Assembly: GCF_003086295.3 (NCBI RefSeq) | Contig: NC_092053.1 | Coordinates: forward strand, 89,252,745-89,316,744 | Direction of reading: 5' to 3' | Source: Arachis hypogaea | Taxonomy: Eukaryota; Streptophyta; Magnoliopsida; Fabales; Fabaceae | DNA length: 64,000 bases | Shown: piece after piece, positions 34,867-45,760 of the stretch | Layout: the number at the start of each line of letters is the position of its first letter | How positions within the stretch are numbered: position 1 is the stretch's first letter | Notes under the pieces: generated by a model | Seen by the model: the letters and a program-made list of their open reading frames with translations, nothing else | The model's database searches: none | Told to the model about the DNA's origin: nothing | Program-made: the position numbers and the translations under genes

Positions 34867-35197
34867 TAATTGGTGCAGGGATGCAAATCCTTGACACCTC
34901 AAGATCTGTGGACCCTACAGGATCATCTCAGCATCTATGGACCCCACAGGATCCCCACCTACCTCCACTCATACTCTTCCCTCTTCTCATTCATCCTCTC
35001 TTCCCAATAAACACCCTTCCCCATTACCCCTTCACCAATCACCTCAAGCTCACTTCCCTACTACCCCTTCACCACTCACATCCATCCACTCTTCCCCATA
35101 AACCAACCTCATAAACCCCACCTACCTTCAAAATTCAAAATCACTTTCCCACCCAAACCCACCCCATATGGCCGAACCTTAACCCCTCTCCCTCCAC

Positions 35198-35206
35198 TAT
35201 ATAAAC
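35198..35206 (+). promoter_or_regulatory. Internal TATA box before PTP (D)
   Basis: TATATAAAC is followed by CT-rich leader sequence (35210-35335) and lies about 200 bases before the PTP start. This resembles an ordinary plant promoter, separate from the LTR. Confidence 0.55.
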
Positions 35207-35396
35207 CTCTCCATTCTTCTTCATTTTCACACAACACAACCCTCTCATCCCCTTCTTGGCTGAAACACAAACCTCTCTCCCTCTCTTCTATATCTTCTTC
35301 TTCTTCTTCTTTTCTTTCTTCTCTTGCTCGAGGGCGAGCAATATTCTAAGTTTGGTGTGGTAAAAGCATAAGCTTTTTGTTTTTCCATTACCATTG

Positions 35397-36551
35397 ATGG
35401 CACCTAAGACCGGAGAATCCTCTAGAAAAGGGAAAGGGAAGACAAAAGCTTCCACCTCCGAGTCATGGGAGATGGAAAGATTCATCTCCAAAGCCCATCA
35501 AGACCACTTCTATGATGTTGTGGCCAAGAAGAAGGTGATCCCCGAGGTCCCTTTCAAACTCAAGAAAAATGAGTATCCAGAGATCCGACATGAGATCCAA
35601 AGAAGAGGCTGGGAAGTTCTAACAAACCCCATCCAACAAGTCGGAATTCTAATGGTTCAAGAGTTCTATGCTAATGCATGGATCACTAGGAACCATGATC
35701 AAAGTAAGAAACCGAACCCAAAGAATTATCTCACCATGGTTCGGGGGAAATACTTAGATTTTAGTCCGGAAAATGTGAGGTTGGCGTTCAACTTGCCAAT
35801 GATGGAAGAGAACGCACGCCCTTACACAAGGAGAGTCAACTTTGATCAAAGGTTGGACCAAGTCCTCATGGACATATGTGTGGAAGGAGCTCAATGGAAG
35901 ATTGACTCAAAAGGCAAACCGGTTCAACTGAGAAGACTGGACCTTAAGCCTATAGCTAGAGGATGGTTGGAGTTCATTCAACGCTCAATCATTCCCACTA
36001 GCAACCGGTCTGAAGTTACTATAGACCGGGCCATCATGATCCATAGCATCATGATTGGAGAAGAGGTGGAGGTTCATGAGATTATACCTCAAGAACTCTA
36101 CAAGGTGGTTGACAAGTCCTCTACTATGGTAAGGTTAGCTTTTCCTCACCTCATTTGCCATCTATGCAATTCGGCTGGGATTGACATAGAGGGAAATATC
36201 CTCATTGATGAGGATAAGCCCATCACTAAGAAAAGGATGGAGCAAACAAGAGAGCCTATTCATGGATCTCAAGAGACGCATGAAGAAGCTCATCACCAAG
36301 AAATTCCTGAGATGCCTCAAGGGATACACTTTCCTCCACAGAACTTTTGGGAGCAAATCAACACCTCCCTAGGAGAACTGAGTTCCAACATGGGACAACT
36401 AAGGGTGGAACATCAAGAGCACTCAATCATCCTCCATGAAATTAGAGAAGATCAAAGAGCTATGAGGGAGGAGCAACAAAGACAAGGAAGAGACATAGAA
36501 GAGCTCAAGGACATCATTGGTTCCTCAAGAAGAAAACGCCACCATCACTAA
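35397..36551 (+). CDS. PTP (putative plant transposon protein), intact in element D
   Basis: An open frame of 384 codons starting ATGGCACCTAAG. The N-terminus is Ser/Lys-rich with RKGKGKTKAS, a possible nuclear signal. The core (about residues 40-260) carries the family pattern RRGWEVLTNP, VQEFYANAW and IQRSIIPTSN, with IMIHSIMIGEEV. This is the type Pfam names putative plant transposon protein. The C-terminal third is a predicted coiled coil (LGELSSNMGQLRVEHQEH, REDQRAMREEQQRQGRDIEEL) ending in RKRHHH. No membrane segment is visible, so the env-like label used for this position in Athila does not fit. Its own TATA box and palindrome array lie upstream. It is the best-preserved retroelement gene in the window. 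Function unknown; a DNA-binding regulatory role is my inference. Confidence 0.8.
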   Translation: MAPKTGESSRKGKGKTKASTSESWEMERFISKAHQDHFYDVVAKKKVIPEVPFKLKKNEYPEIRHEIQRRGWEVLTNPIQQVGILMVQEFYANAWITRNHDQSKKPNPKNYLTMVRGKYLDFSPENVRLAFNLPMMEENARPYTRRVNFDQRLDQVLMDICVEGAQWKIDSKGKPVQLRRLDLKPIARGWLEFIQRSIIPTSNRSEVTIDRAIMIHSIMIGEEVEVHEIIPQELYKVVDKSSTMVRLAFPHLICHLCNSAGIDIEGNILIDEDKPITKKRMEQTREPIHGSQETHEEAHHQEIPEMPQGIHFPPQNFWEQINTSLGELSSNMGQLRVEHQEHSIILHEIREDQRAMREEQQRQGRDIEELKDIIGSSRRKRHHH

Positions 36552-37462
36552 GGTGGACTCATTCCTTGTTCTTAAATTTTCTGTTTTTCATTTTCTTATG
36601 TTAACTGTTTATCTATGTTTGTGCCTTTATTACATGATCATTAGTGTCTAAGTGTCTATGCCTTAAAGTAGTGAATATGAATCCATCACCTCTCTTAAAT
36701 GAAAAATGTTTTTAAAAACAAAAGAACAAGAAGTACATGGTTTCGAATTTATCCTTGAAACTAGTTTAATTATTTTGATGTGGTGACAATACTTTTTGTT
36801 TTCTGAATGAATGCTTGAACAGTGCATATGTCTTTTGAATTTGATGTTTAAGAAGTTAAATATGTTGGCTCTTGAAAGAATGTTGACAAGGAGACATGTT
36901 ATTTGATAATCTGAAAAATCATAAAAATGATTCTTGAAGCAAGAAAAAGTAGTGAATACGAAGCTTGCAGAAAAAAAATAGCAAAAAAAAAAGAAAAAAA
37001 AAGAGAGAAAAAGCAAGCAGAAAAAGCCAAAAGCTCTTAAAACCAAAAGGCAAGAGCAAAAAGCCAGTAGCCCTTAAAACCAAAAGGCAAGGGTAATAAA
37101 AAGGATCCAAGGCTTTGAGCATCAGTGGATAGGAGGGCCTAAAGGAATAAAATCCTGGCCTAAGCGGCTAAACCAAGCTGTCCCTAACCATGTGCTTGTG
37201 ACGTGAAGGTGTCAAGTGAAAACTTGAGACTGAGCGGTTAAAGTCAAGGTCCAAAGCAAAAACAGAGTGTGCTTAAGAACCCTGGACACCTCTAATTAGG
37301 GACTTTAGCAAAGCTGAGTCACAATCTGAAAAGGTTCACCCAATTATGTGTCTGTGACATTTATGTATCCGGTGGTAATACTGGAAAACAAAGTGCTTAG
37401 GGCCACGGCCAAGACTCATAAAGTAGCTGTGTTCAAGAATCAACATACTGAACTAGGAGAAT
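36552..37462 (+). other. 3' non-coding region of element D, first part
   Basis: No credible frame. It includes an A-rich tract at 36968-37015 and repeated AAACCAAAAGGCAAG words at 37039-37090. It is interrupted by C at the AGAAT duplication and resumes at 45534. Confidence 0.5.
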
Positions 37463-38970
37463 TGACGTCGGGATTTCTACCAGTAAAGAAATTCATAGAA
37501 ACGGTTGCGTTGTAGATATAGTTTCTAAACCGGCAAAAATCCCTTAGTACAAACGTGTTTGGTGTCACAAGTAACAAACCCCTTTAAAAATTGTTAACCG
37601 AGTATTCAAACCTCGGGTTGTCTTCTTAAGGAACTGCGAGGAAGTATGTTCTCATTATTGGCTATAAAGGTTGTAATCGGGGTTTAGAAGGTGAGAAGCA
37701 AGTAATTTAAATGACGAGTGAATTAAATGGCAAGTAAAAATAAATAATAACTGTAAAATAACTTTTGGCAAGATAAGGGAAATTAGAAGTCCAACTTAGT
37801 TATCCTTCTCAACTATAATAAAAGTTGTATCTTAATTCCACTTGGTCAACCTTTACCAGAGCAAAGGAAAGTTAAGGGACTAATTAAATTGACCTTTGAA
37901 TCCTAATTATTTCCTAAGAAAAGGTTGGGATTAATTAAGTTCAACTCAATTAGCAAGGTAACGATTATCAATTATGTTGAGTTTAATAACTGTTGAGTTA
38001 CTGAATTCTTAACCAAAACCAAAAGGGGAAAAAGTAAATTGCTGAAATAATAAAAGTGTCCTTAGATGGGAAGCAATGGCAACTTAAATCAAAGAGAATA
38101 ATCATAAACTGAAAATACCTCAAATTATCATTAATTCAATTAGAAATCTGTAACATGGAATAATTCTTAGATCAATTTATAATAATAATTAATTCAAAAA
38201 TTGGAATAAATAAATAGAAGTAATACTAAAAGAACATTAAACCTGGATCCAGAGTTACTCTCAAAACAAGAAGAAATCCTAAATCCTAAAAGAGAGAGAG
38301 AGAAGATCTCCCTCTCAACTAAATCTAAATCATTGAAAGGTGAAAATATGCGAGCTCCCTTTGAATGGAAGCATTCCCACACTTTATAACCTCTGGTCTA
38401 TGCTGTTTGTACTTGGATCTGGGCCAAAAAGAGCTTCAGAATTCGCTGGGGGCGTATTCTATAATTTCTGGTGCGTGGCCTCTGTCACGCGTCCGTGTGG
38501 GTCACGCGGTCGTGTCATTCAGAGCTTTTCCTTGTCACGCGGTCGCGTCAGTCATGCGACCGCGTCATGTATAATCTGCTTAAGGCGCGCGGTCGCGTCA
38601 GTCATGCGGCCACGTCGCTGCTGATTTGTGCTTGGCACGCGATCGCGTCATCCATGCGATCGCGTGGATACCAGTTTCTTTAAAGCTCCGTTTTGCTTCC
38701 TCCTTCCATTCTAGTATGTTTCCTTTTTCATCCTTTAAGTCATTCTGCCTTAGAAAATCTGAAACTACTCAACACACTAATCACGTCATCGAATGGAAAT
38801 AAAGGTAATTAAAATAATTAATTTTTAAAGCTTAGAAAACATGTTTTTCACAACATGACATAATAAGGAAGGGAAAGTAAAACCATGCAATTAATGTGAA
38901 TAAGTAGGCGAAGAGTTGAATAAATCACTCTAATTAAGCACAAAAGAACTCATGAAATATGGGTTTATCA
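37463..38970 (-). mobile_element. 3' LTR of element C
   Basis: 1,508 bases, similar to the B LTRs throughout. The palindrome-doublet array is at about 38482-38667. Confidence 0.92.
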
Positions 38971-38988
38971 ACCTCCCCACACTTAAAC
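38971..38988 (-). other. Polypurine tract of element C
   Basis: Minus-strand GTTTAAGTGTGGGGAGGT directly before the LTR start. Confidence 0.8.
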
Positions 38989-40698
38989 ACTAGCATGTCC
39001 TCATGCTAAATCCAAGGTAAATAATTAAGGTTAAAGTGATGGAATGTTATGAAATACAACCTATGCTAAATGCATCTTCCTAATGAGTCATGCAATTCTA
39101 ATTCATCTACTCATATATAAAGCTTACATGTAGCTAAGTTAATTCACATTCTCAAGGAGTTGTGTATATATATATATAGCCAACCCTTAAATAATAAAGC
39201 ACTTTAGCAAATGAGATGGGAAGGAAAACACTGTACAAACTTGCAAACAATTAGTAAATTTTTAAGCACAGATATATGTTGATGAGTTATTGAACCCTCA
39301 CTGGATTTTGTGTTTACTCTCTAGTCACTCAGTGTTTATTGGGTTTATTCACTCTATTTTTCTTTTTATTCTTAGTTTCTACAACTTTGTTTTTTATCTA
39401 ACCAATCAACAATTATAGAATATAGTCATACCAAAAAGTCACGAGGTCTTAATTAAGGTTGTAATGGGGCCAAGGTAAAGGTAAGGATTTATGTATAGGT
39501 TAAGTGAGCTAATAAGCGAATCCCTAATTAGACTAAGATCTCACCTAACATACACATTTAGTAAAACAAAATTTCTTTACCTAATTTTCCATAATTTCCC
39601 ACTTATTGTTACATGCTCATGTTTCACTTTTTATTTTTTTTCTATTCCATGTGCATTGTTTTTATTGGGGAATTTCCTTTTTGTATTCCCTTTTATTTAG
39701 ATGTTGAAAAATAACTTTTTTTTTGCACATGATAATTAAATCACTTAGATTTTCTTATGAGCATGCTTCCCAAATTTTATTTTATTCCTTTTTACTTTTT
39801 CTACCCTTTTTTTTCTATTACCCATGTTCCCAAAAGGTCTCACACATTTAACTCTATTCATAATTTTCTATCTTAAGCTAACTAAGGATTCACTTGGGAT
39901 TTTCCTTTGTTTTTCTGCTTAAGGCTGGTAATTTGGCTAAATAGAATAAAGGGGTTTTAAAAGGCTCAAGGGGGTTAACAAGGGTGATGTAAAAGGTAGG
40001 CTGATTTGGGGTGAGTGAGCTAAAATCAAGTGATGGCCTCAATCATTCTCTTGGTATGTATCTATTCTATATTCTATAATTGGACATATAAATTAAAGCA
40101 AAGTAAAGAACATCAGAATAAAAAGAAATGTGACACACAGAAATGAAATTATGGTTTGAATGCAACCATACAATTTAAGCTCAAGACTCACAGGCTGTGT
40201 GTTCTCTAACTCAAGCATCATATATCATTCATATATTGTATGCAGGTTTAGTTAAAAATTTCCATTATTCTCTTGAAAAAAATTATTTAGGGTAGCTTTT
40301 AAAGTTTTAATGTTCCTCCTTGATGAAATGTTGTCAACTAACATGTAATGCTATATATACAAGGTGTGGGTTATTTTGATTCTGTTAAAGTTTCTAGTTT
40401 ACTTCTTTTTTATATTTTTCTATTTAAACTATACTATCTTATGCTAAAAAGGATAAACTATACTAATTAATCCACTAATAAATCAGAGTTGCAAACTAAA
40501 CTAAATAACTAAACTAAACTAAATAACTAAAATATGAACAAAAAATGCAAAATGCAGAAAATAGAGTAAAATACACAAGTAACAATGTATAAGTACTCAG
40601 AAAATAACAGTAAAAGAAAAAGAGGAAAATACAGAAAAAATATCCAAAATAAAAGAAAAAGTATGTAGTGGTTCACCAAAATAAACGCCAGAGATGGC
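38989..40698. other. Non-coding 3' region of element C
   Basis: Matches 26236-27950 of B along its length; no credible frame. Confidence 0.55.
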
Positions 40699-40716
40699 GA
40701 CCTGCCCACACTTAAA
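40699..40716 (-). other. Internal polypurine-like motif after PTP (C)
   Basis: Minus-strand TTTAAGTGTGGGCAGGTC lies 25 bases beyond the PTP stop, as in B. Confidence 0.6.
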
Positions 40717-40741
40717 ATGAAGCATCGTCCTCGATGCTCAA

Positions 40742-42213
40742 TCAAGCCTGGTGTGAAGGAGTGTCATCAATGGTAGGGATGGTAGCTGGGGTCTCCGTGG
40801 TGGTGGTGGGCTGAGGGTCTGGCTGCTGTGGAGGTGGGACGGACTGGAGCGGGATCTCCGGATCTGCAGCCTCTATCTGGGGCATAACCTCCTGATGCGG
40901 GGCAGCCTGCTCTGTGGCTGCCTGCTGATGAGTCTCCACCTGGGAATGAGGCTCCTCCTCGTGCGCATCCTCCTCCTCGTGCTCATCCTCTGATGGCTTT
41001 GAAGGGGTGTCGGGCTCGGAGGGGATGTCAGTGCCCTGTCTGATCATCAGCTTCAGATGGGAATAGCGTCGCCTGCGGCGGCGCTCTAATCTCTCATACC
41101 GGCACCTGTTACGGCGCTCCATCTGATCAAGCTGGCGGAATAGATGGTGCACGAGGCGATATACCGGCTCAGAGGCGGGTGGAGGTGCAGTGGTAGCAGC
41201 AGGGGTAGCTGGGGCAGCTGTGGATGAAGAGGGTCCAGCAGACGTAGGGGCTGTCTCATCAGTAGCAGTGACAGGTGGTGGTCTGTAGCCCAAAGCAAGG
41301 AAGTTCCTGCTGTGCAGGATGATCTTCCTGTAGTCCGCTGTTGGTGGTCTCTCATCGGCATCCTCCCATGGCACATCTGCCTGACGGCCTAGCCGTATAA
41401 CCAGGTAAGGAAAGGGGAGGGTGCCGCGTACGTGGGCCCTGGCCATATAATGCCGGATAAAACGAGGTAAGTATATGTCCTTACCCTCCAGCACACACCA
41501 AAGGAGGGTGATCATGGTAGCCGGGATCTCCGTCTCGTGGGTACTCGGCATCACAAAATTACTCAAGATCTGATGCCATAGCCGAGCCTCATCGTTCAAG
41601 TACACTCGCTTGATCCCTCTAGGCATAGTGGTGTTCTGACCCATCTCCCAAGGAACAGCAGGGTCGAGAGCTATCCGTGCCTTTACGGCATCCCAGTCAA
41701 ACTGCATCTGGCCCATGTCCTCCTCAGCCTGTGCAAAACCATCTGGCTGATCGGACTTGGCTGGGAGCTGGAGAATGGTCTCTATGGCTTCCTCTGTGAC
41801 CAGAATTTGCTTTCTCCTCAGGTTCACTGCATCAAGGGTAGTAAGGTAGTAGTTGCAATAGAATTCCCTGACCCAAGATGCATTGACCTCTGTCAGTGGT
41901 CTCTCCAGAAAGAACCAGCCCCTTTGCTTGATTTGCTCAGTAGTGTATTGCTGGAGGGCCTCTGCAATCTTCAAGGTACGTTCCAGGTATAGGTTTCTGG
42001 AGTTTGCAAAAGCCGGGTACTTCAGTTCACAGTACCGGTTTGCAAATTTTAGAGTATGATTTGCAGGAAGCAGCTGGTTAGCTTTCTCCTGCGGTGTGAA
42101 GTTCTTCTCCCGCATGATGAATCGTGCATTAGAGCAATGATGGACTGGGAGGAATCTCCTCTCTTGCGCTTGCTAGTAGCCTTGCCTTTGCCTTTCCTTT
42201 GTGAGGCAGACAT
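40742..42213 (-). CDS. PTP of element C, near-complete (one shift near the start)
   Basis: About 490 residues. ATG at 42213 follows TTTTTCAG|G, an acceptor-like site. The basic N-terminus (SQRKGKGKATSKRKRGDSS) looks like a nuclear signal. One base is missing near 42110 compared with B; from ATG 42115 the frame is open for 457 codons. Core motifs: FANRYCELKYP, QRGWFFLERPLTEVNASWV, REFYCNYYLTTLDAV, LRRKQILVTEEAIETIL, LWHQILSNFVMPSTHETEIP. A Pro/Ala/Thr linker and a strongly basic helix (LDQMERRNRCRYERLERRRR) follow. The tail is acidic and Gln/Pro-rich (EHEEEDAHEEEP onwards). A basic start, a likely dimerising helix and an acidic Gln/Pro tail together resemble transcription regulators, but no known DNA-binding fold is recognised. 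Confidence 0.75.
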
Positions 42214-43534
42214 CCTGAAAAACAGAAAACCAGAAAATGGATAAAACAAGAAAGCAAATAGGCAATTTAAACAAAAGAAACTCAAAGCGGTAAGGGAGAA
42301 ATAGAATAAGGAAAATGAGTAATTGAATTGTGATTGAATGAATGTTAGATGGAAAGAAAATAAGCAATATGCCATGGTTAGAAAGTTAGAGGAAAGTGAA
42401 AATAATTAGAAAAGAGACCAAAAGAGTTAGTATGGTTAGGATTTGAAAAAGAAATTAGTAAATTAAAAACAGTGAGTTAGTAAGGTAAGTGGCATAGAAA
42501 AATTCCATGTAACAAGGATTCACAGGTAAGAATAGAAGTACTCATAATTGAACAAGCAGTTTATGAACCAGGAAATCAAAAAGGATGAGAAAATCTGCCA
42601 TAGCATGCATGTAAAGGTTTGGGTAAAGCAAAGTAAAACAGATTTCAGAAATGCCAAACCAAAACATGAATGAAAATAATTTAAAAAAATTTGGGCAGCA
42701 TTCCGGCTAAAATTGGATTGTCCCGGAAAATAAACAGCAATTTAATCAGTTCATATAAATTAAAAAAATCAAGCCGCATGTACATAGATATAAAATAAAC
42801 ATAAAAACTCAATGTAAACATCAGCAACATACAAGAAAGCAGCATATGAATCATGATTATAGCAGCAACAGATTTGCACATAGGGTAAAACAGAAGTAAG
42901 AACAGTGTAAGTAAACAAACCTAGATCCACTAACCACAGCCTAAGCTACCTAACAACCTAAAAATCCACTACAACATGCAACTCTAACTATCCTAATTAT
43001 GAACATAAACGGAATAAAAAATACAGAAAAGCGACGAACAGATAAAAAAAATGGTTACGTGTTGCGGAACATGGTAAGCGGAAGGGGTGGAACAGGGAAG
43101 AAGGTGGCTGCGGCGGCGGTGGTGGGTCGGCGGTGTACGGTGACGCGGTGGTGGCGGCGGAGGGGGTTGGTGTCAGAAAAAGGGTTTAGGTGGTGGGTGG
43201 TGGTTGGAGGGAGAGGATAGGGGTGGGAGGTTGTGGTTGGGGTTGTTGGCTGAAGGGGTAGGGCGCGGTGGATGGGCGGCGCGGTGGTGGGCGGGGCTCG
43301 CGGTGACAGTGGCGGAGAGGGGAAGGGAGAGGAAGAAGGAAGAAGAGAGAAGGGGAGGGGGTGGTACGGCGGCAGTGGCGGGTCGGCGGCGGCGTCTGGG
43401 TGATGGTGCGGTGGCGGCTGGAAGGTGGTGGGTGGTGGTTAGAGGGAGAGGAGGCAGAGAAGGGGAAAAGGGTTGGGGGTGAGGGCTGCGCGTCTGATAG
43501 GGTTCGCGGGCTGGGGGGGTTATAATTTCGAATC
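42214..43534 (-). promoter_or_regulatory. Promoter-like, CT/GC-rich leader of PTP (C)
   Basis: On the minus strand, the palindrome array is followed within about 15 bases by AAATTATAACCCCC. A 350-base pyrimidine- and proline-codon-rich stretch (43490-43080) and then AT-rich sequence lead to the acceptor-like site before PTP. The long frames seen on both strands here are composition artefacts. Confidence 0.4.
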
Positions 43535-44000
43535 CACGCGGCCGCATGGGGCACGCGGTCGCGTGGCTAGGACGAGAATGGGAGTGACGCGATCGCGTGG
43601 AGTGCGCAATCGCATGATAGGGGGAAGAAGGGTGACACGATCGCATGGGTTGCGCGATCACGTCGCTGGAATTCGTGCTAAACGCACGACTCCAGCGCCG
43701 TTTCAGCGCAACTCTCTGTCTCCTTTTGGGGTGATGTGCAATCCAAGCGACGCGATCGCGTCGCTCACGCGGTCGCGTGGGATTGATATTGTGCAAGTGA
43801 CGCGATCGCATGGGGCATGCGATCGTGTGGGCCAATTTGTGCGAAACGCACAAGGGCCGCACGATTCCAGCCCAACTTTCTGTTCGTTGGATCCTTACGC
43901 CGATATATATATCACGCGGCCGCGTGGGACATGCGGTCGCATGGGTGGTGTTTTTCGCGATATGACGCGATCGCATGGGGCATGCGGTCGCGTCATGCAA
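43535..44000. repeat. Palindrome-doublet array, internal (C)
   Basis: About seven doublets of ACGCGATCGCGT-type units. The clearest pairs start at 43535/43552, 43586/43603, 43750/43767, 43799/43816, 43913/43930 and 43964/43981. Spacing is 17 within pairs and 49-51 between neighbours, with two longer gaps. Spacer sequences are unrelated. Confidence 0.88.
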
Positions 44001-44215
44001 CCCTTTTTTTTATATACATGAAAAGTGCAGAATGCAATGACTATCATGGATGCTTATGCATGATTCCAGGTTTAATAAATTAAAAAGAAAAAAGGAAAAA
44101 TGAAAGCAATTAACAAGAAATAAATTGAAAAAGAAGCGACCATACCATGGTGGGTTGTCTCCCACCTAGCACTTTTAGTTAAAGTCCTTAAGTTGGACAT
44201 TGGAAGAGTATCCTG

Positions 44216-45079
44216 TTATGGTGGCTTGTGTTTAAATTCGTCCAAAAATCTCCACCAGTGCTTGGAATGCCAATAGCCTCCGGGGTCCCAAACTAGGCAT
44301 GTAAAGCTCCTGCGCAGCTTTAAACAGATATCCAGCCTCCCGAGATGACGAATGTCAGAACATAATTCATGATCCCAAGCTGTGTTTTTAGATCCGCCTC
44401 TGTTTTGATTTGTAAGTTTCCATTCGGACGGGTTAAAAAGTAGAATCTCACTGTGGCAACCAAACGTTCTCTGTGATCCATGCAATTGAGCACGATACCA
44501 ATCTGTGTACTTCGAGGCAAAGCATGGAACCTTATTGAACCTGGTGCACCAGCTCTGAATACGAGCCATTTCCCTCTTACTCTTAAAGCCGCAGAGAGCT
44601 CTAAGCTGGCCATCTGTTTCAAGCAAACCATATTCAAGTGAATAAGTAAAATTATAAGTTAAGGATTGTACCCACTTGAAGCTTGTATTGGGTGGTAATG
44701 GCCTTGGGATAGGTGTTTTTGGCGGTTCTGCGAGTTCCGTTTCCTTGTGCTCTTCTGTGAATTCTTCCACTTCTTTGCAAAGATCTTCAATTGTATCTGT
44801 ATCCTGGTCAAAGTCTTCTATGTCTTCCTCATCACTTGAGTCATAGATTGGAAGTTGAGAGAAATCTACCTCCGCATCATCTTCATATTTACTTGGGGAA
44901 GATTCTTCGATCTCAGAGAATTCACTTGCGGACGCAAGTTCATCACTAGGAGAACTAGACTTGTGACTATCATCATCAAGGAAATTTTCTTCTTGGATTA
45001 TTCCGTCTGATTCTTCGTAAACGACTTGCCTTGGAGATTGTACGGTATCCTCCTTAGCATAAACTGTGGCATCTTGGAC
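44216..45079 (-). pseudogene. ORF1 of family B/C, N-terminus deleted (C)
   Basis: An acidic region (DSSDEEDIEDFDQD) leads into IPRPLPPNTSFKWVQSLTY. A Cys/Trp-rich C-terminus ends FLDEFKHKPP. It matches the B copy at 50380-51144. Its 5' half was lost in the deletion near 45080. I recognise no domain. The position after the primer site is that of gag. Confidence 0.65.
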
Positions 45080-45528
45080 GGAGTTTTCCTTGCCACGCGG
45101 TCACGTCAGTCATGCGACCGCGTCATGTATATTCTGCTTAAGGCGCGCGGTCGCGTCAGTCATGCGGCCGCGTCGCTGCTGATTTGTGCTTGGCACGTGA
45201 TCGCGTCATCCATGCGATCGCGTGGATACCAGTTTCTTTAAAGCTCCGTTTTGCTTCCTCCTTCCATTCTAGTATGTTTCCTTTTTCATCCTTTAAGTCA
45301 TTCTGCCTTAGAAAATCTGAAACTACTCAGCACACTAATCACGGCATCAAATGGAAATAAAGGTAATTAAAATAATTAATTTTTAAAGCTTAGAAAACAT
45401 GTTTTTCACAACATGACATAATAAGGAAGGGAAAGTAAAACCATGCAATTAATGTGAATAAGTAGGCGAAGAGTTGAATAAATCACTCTAATTAAGCACA
45501 AAAGAACTCATGAAATATGGGTTTATCA
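45080..45528 (-). mobile_element. 5' LTR of element C, truncated
   Basis: Only the first ~450 bases of the LTR (minus-strand sense) remain. It joins ORF1 sequence near 45080 without added bases, suggesting illegitimate recombination. Confidence 0.85.
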
Positions 45529-45533
45529 AGAAT

Positions 45534-45760
45534 CAATAACACTATCTGAACTCTGAGTTCCTATAGATGCCAATCATTCTAAACCTCAATGGATAAAGTG
45601 AGATGCCAAAACTATTCAAGAGGCAAAAAGCTACAAGTCCCGCTCATCTGATTGGGGCTATGTTTCATTGATATTTTGGAATTTATAGTATATTCTATTC
45701 TTTTTATCCTATTTGATTTTCAGTTGCTTGGGGACAAGCAACAATTTAAGTTTAGTGTTG
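45534..45760 (+). other. 3' region of element D, second part, with polypurine-like end
   Basis: Continues D after C. It ends AATTTAAGTTTAGTGTTG directly before the LTR at 45761, in the place of a polypurine tract but with unusually few purines. Confidence 0.6.

Larger units (their letters stand above)
37463..45528 (-). mobile_element. Element C: second copy of family B, innermost
   Basis: Ends TGACGTC...TTTATCA are flanked by the perfect duplication AGAAT (37458-37462 and 45529-45533) and inserted in the 3' region of D. Left LTR is 37463-38970. Its right side has suffered a deletion that fuses ORF1 directly to the last ~450 bases of the other LTR, removing the primer site and about 1,060 bases of LTR. 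It carries ORF1 (truncated), palindrome array, leader and PTP; no pol genes. Over the 447 comparable LTR bases I count about eight differences (1.8%), the lowest among the LTR elements. Confidence 0.93.

Noticed and set aside
43173..44021. Long frames on both strands (275 and 182 codons)
   Set aside because: CG-rich palindromes and GGT/GGC-rich leader keep several frames open; content is Pro/Arg/Gly repeats with no domain.
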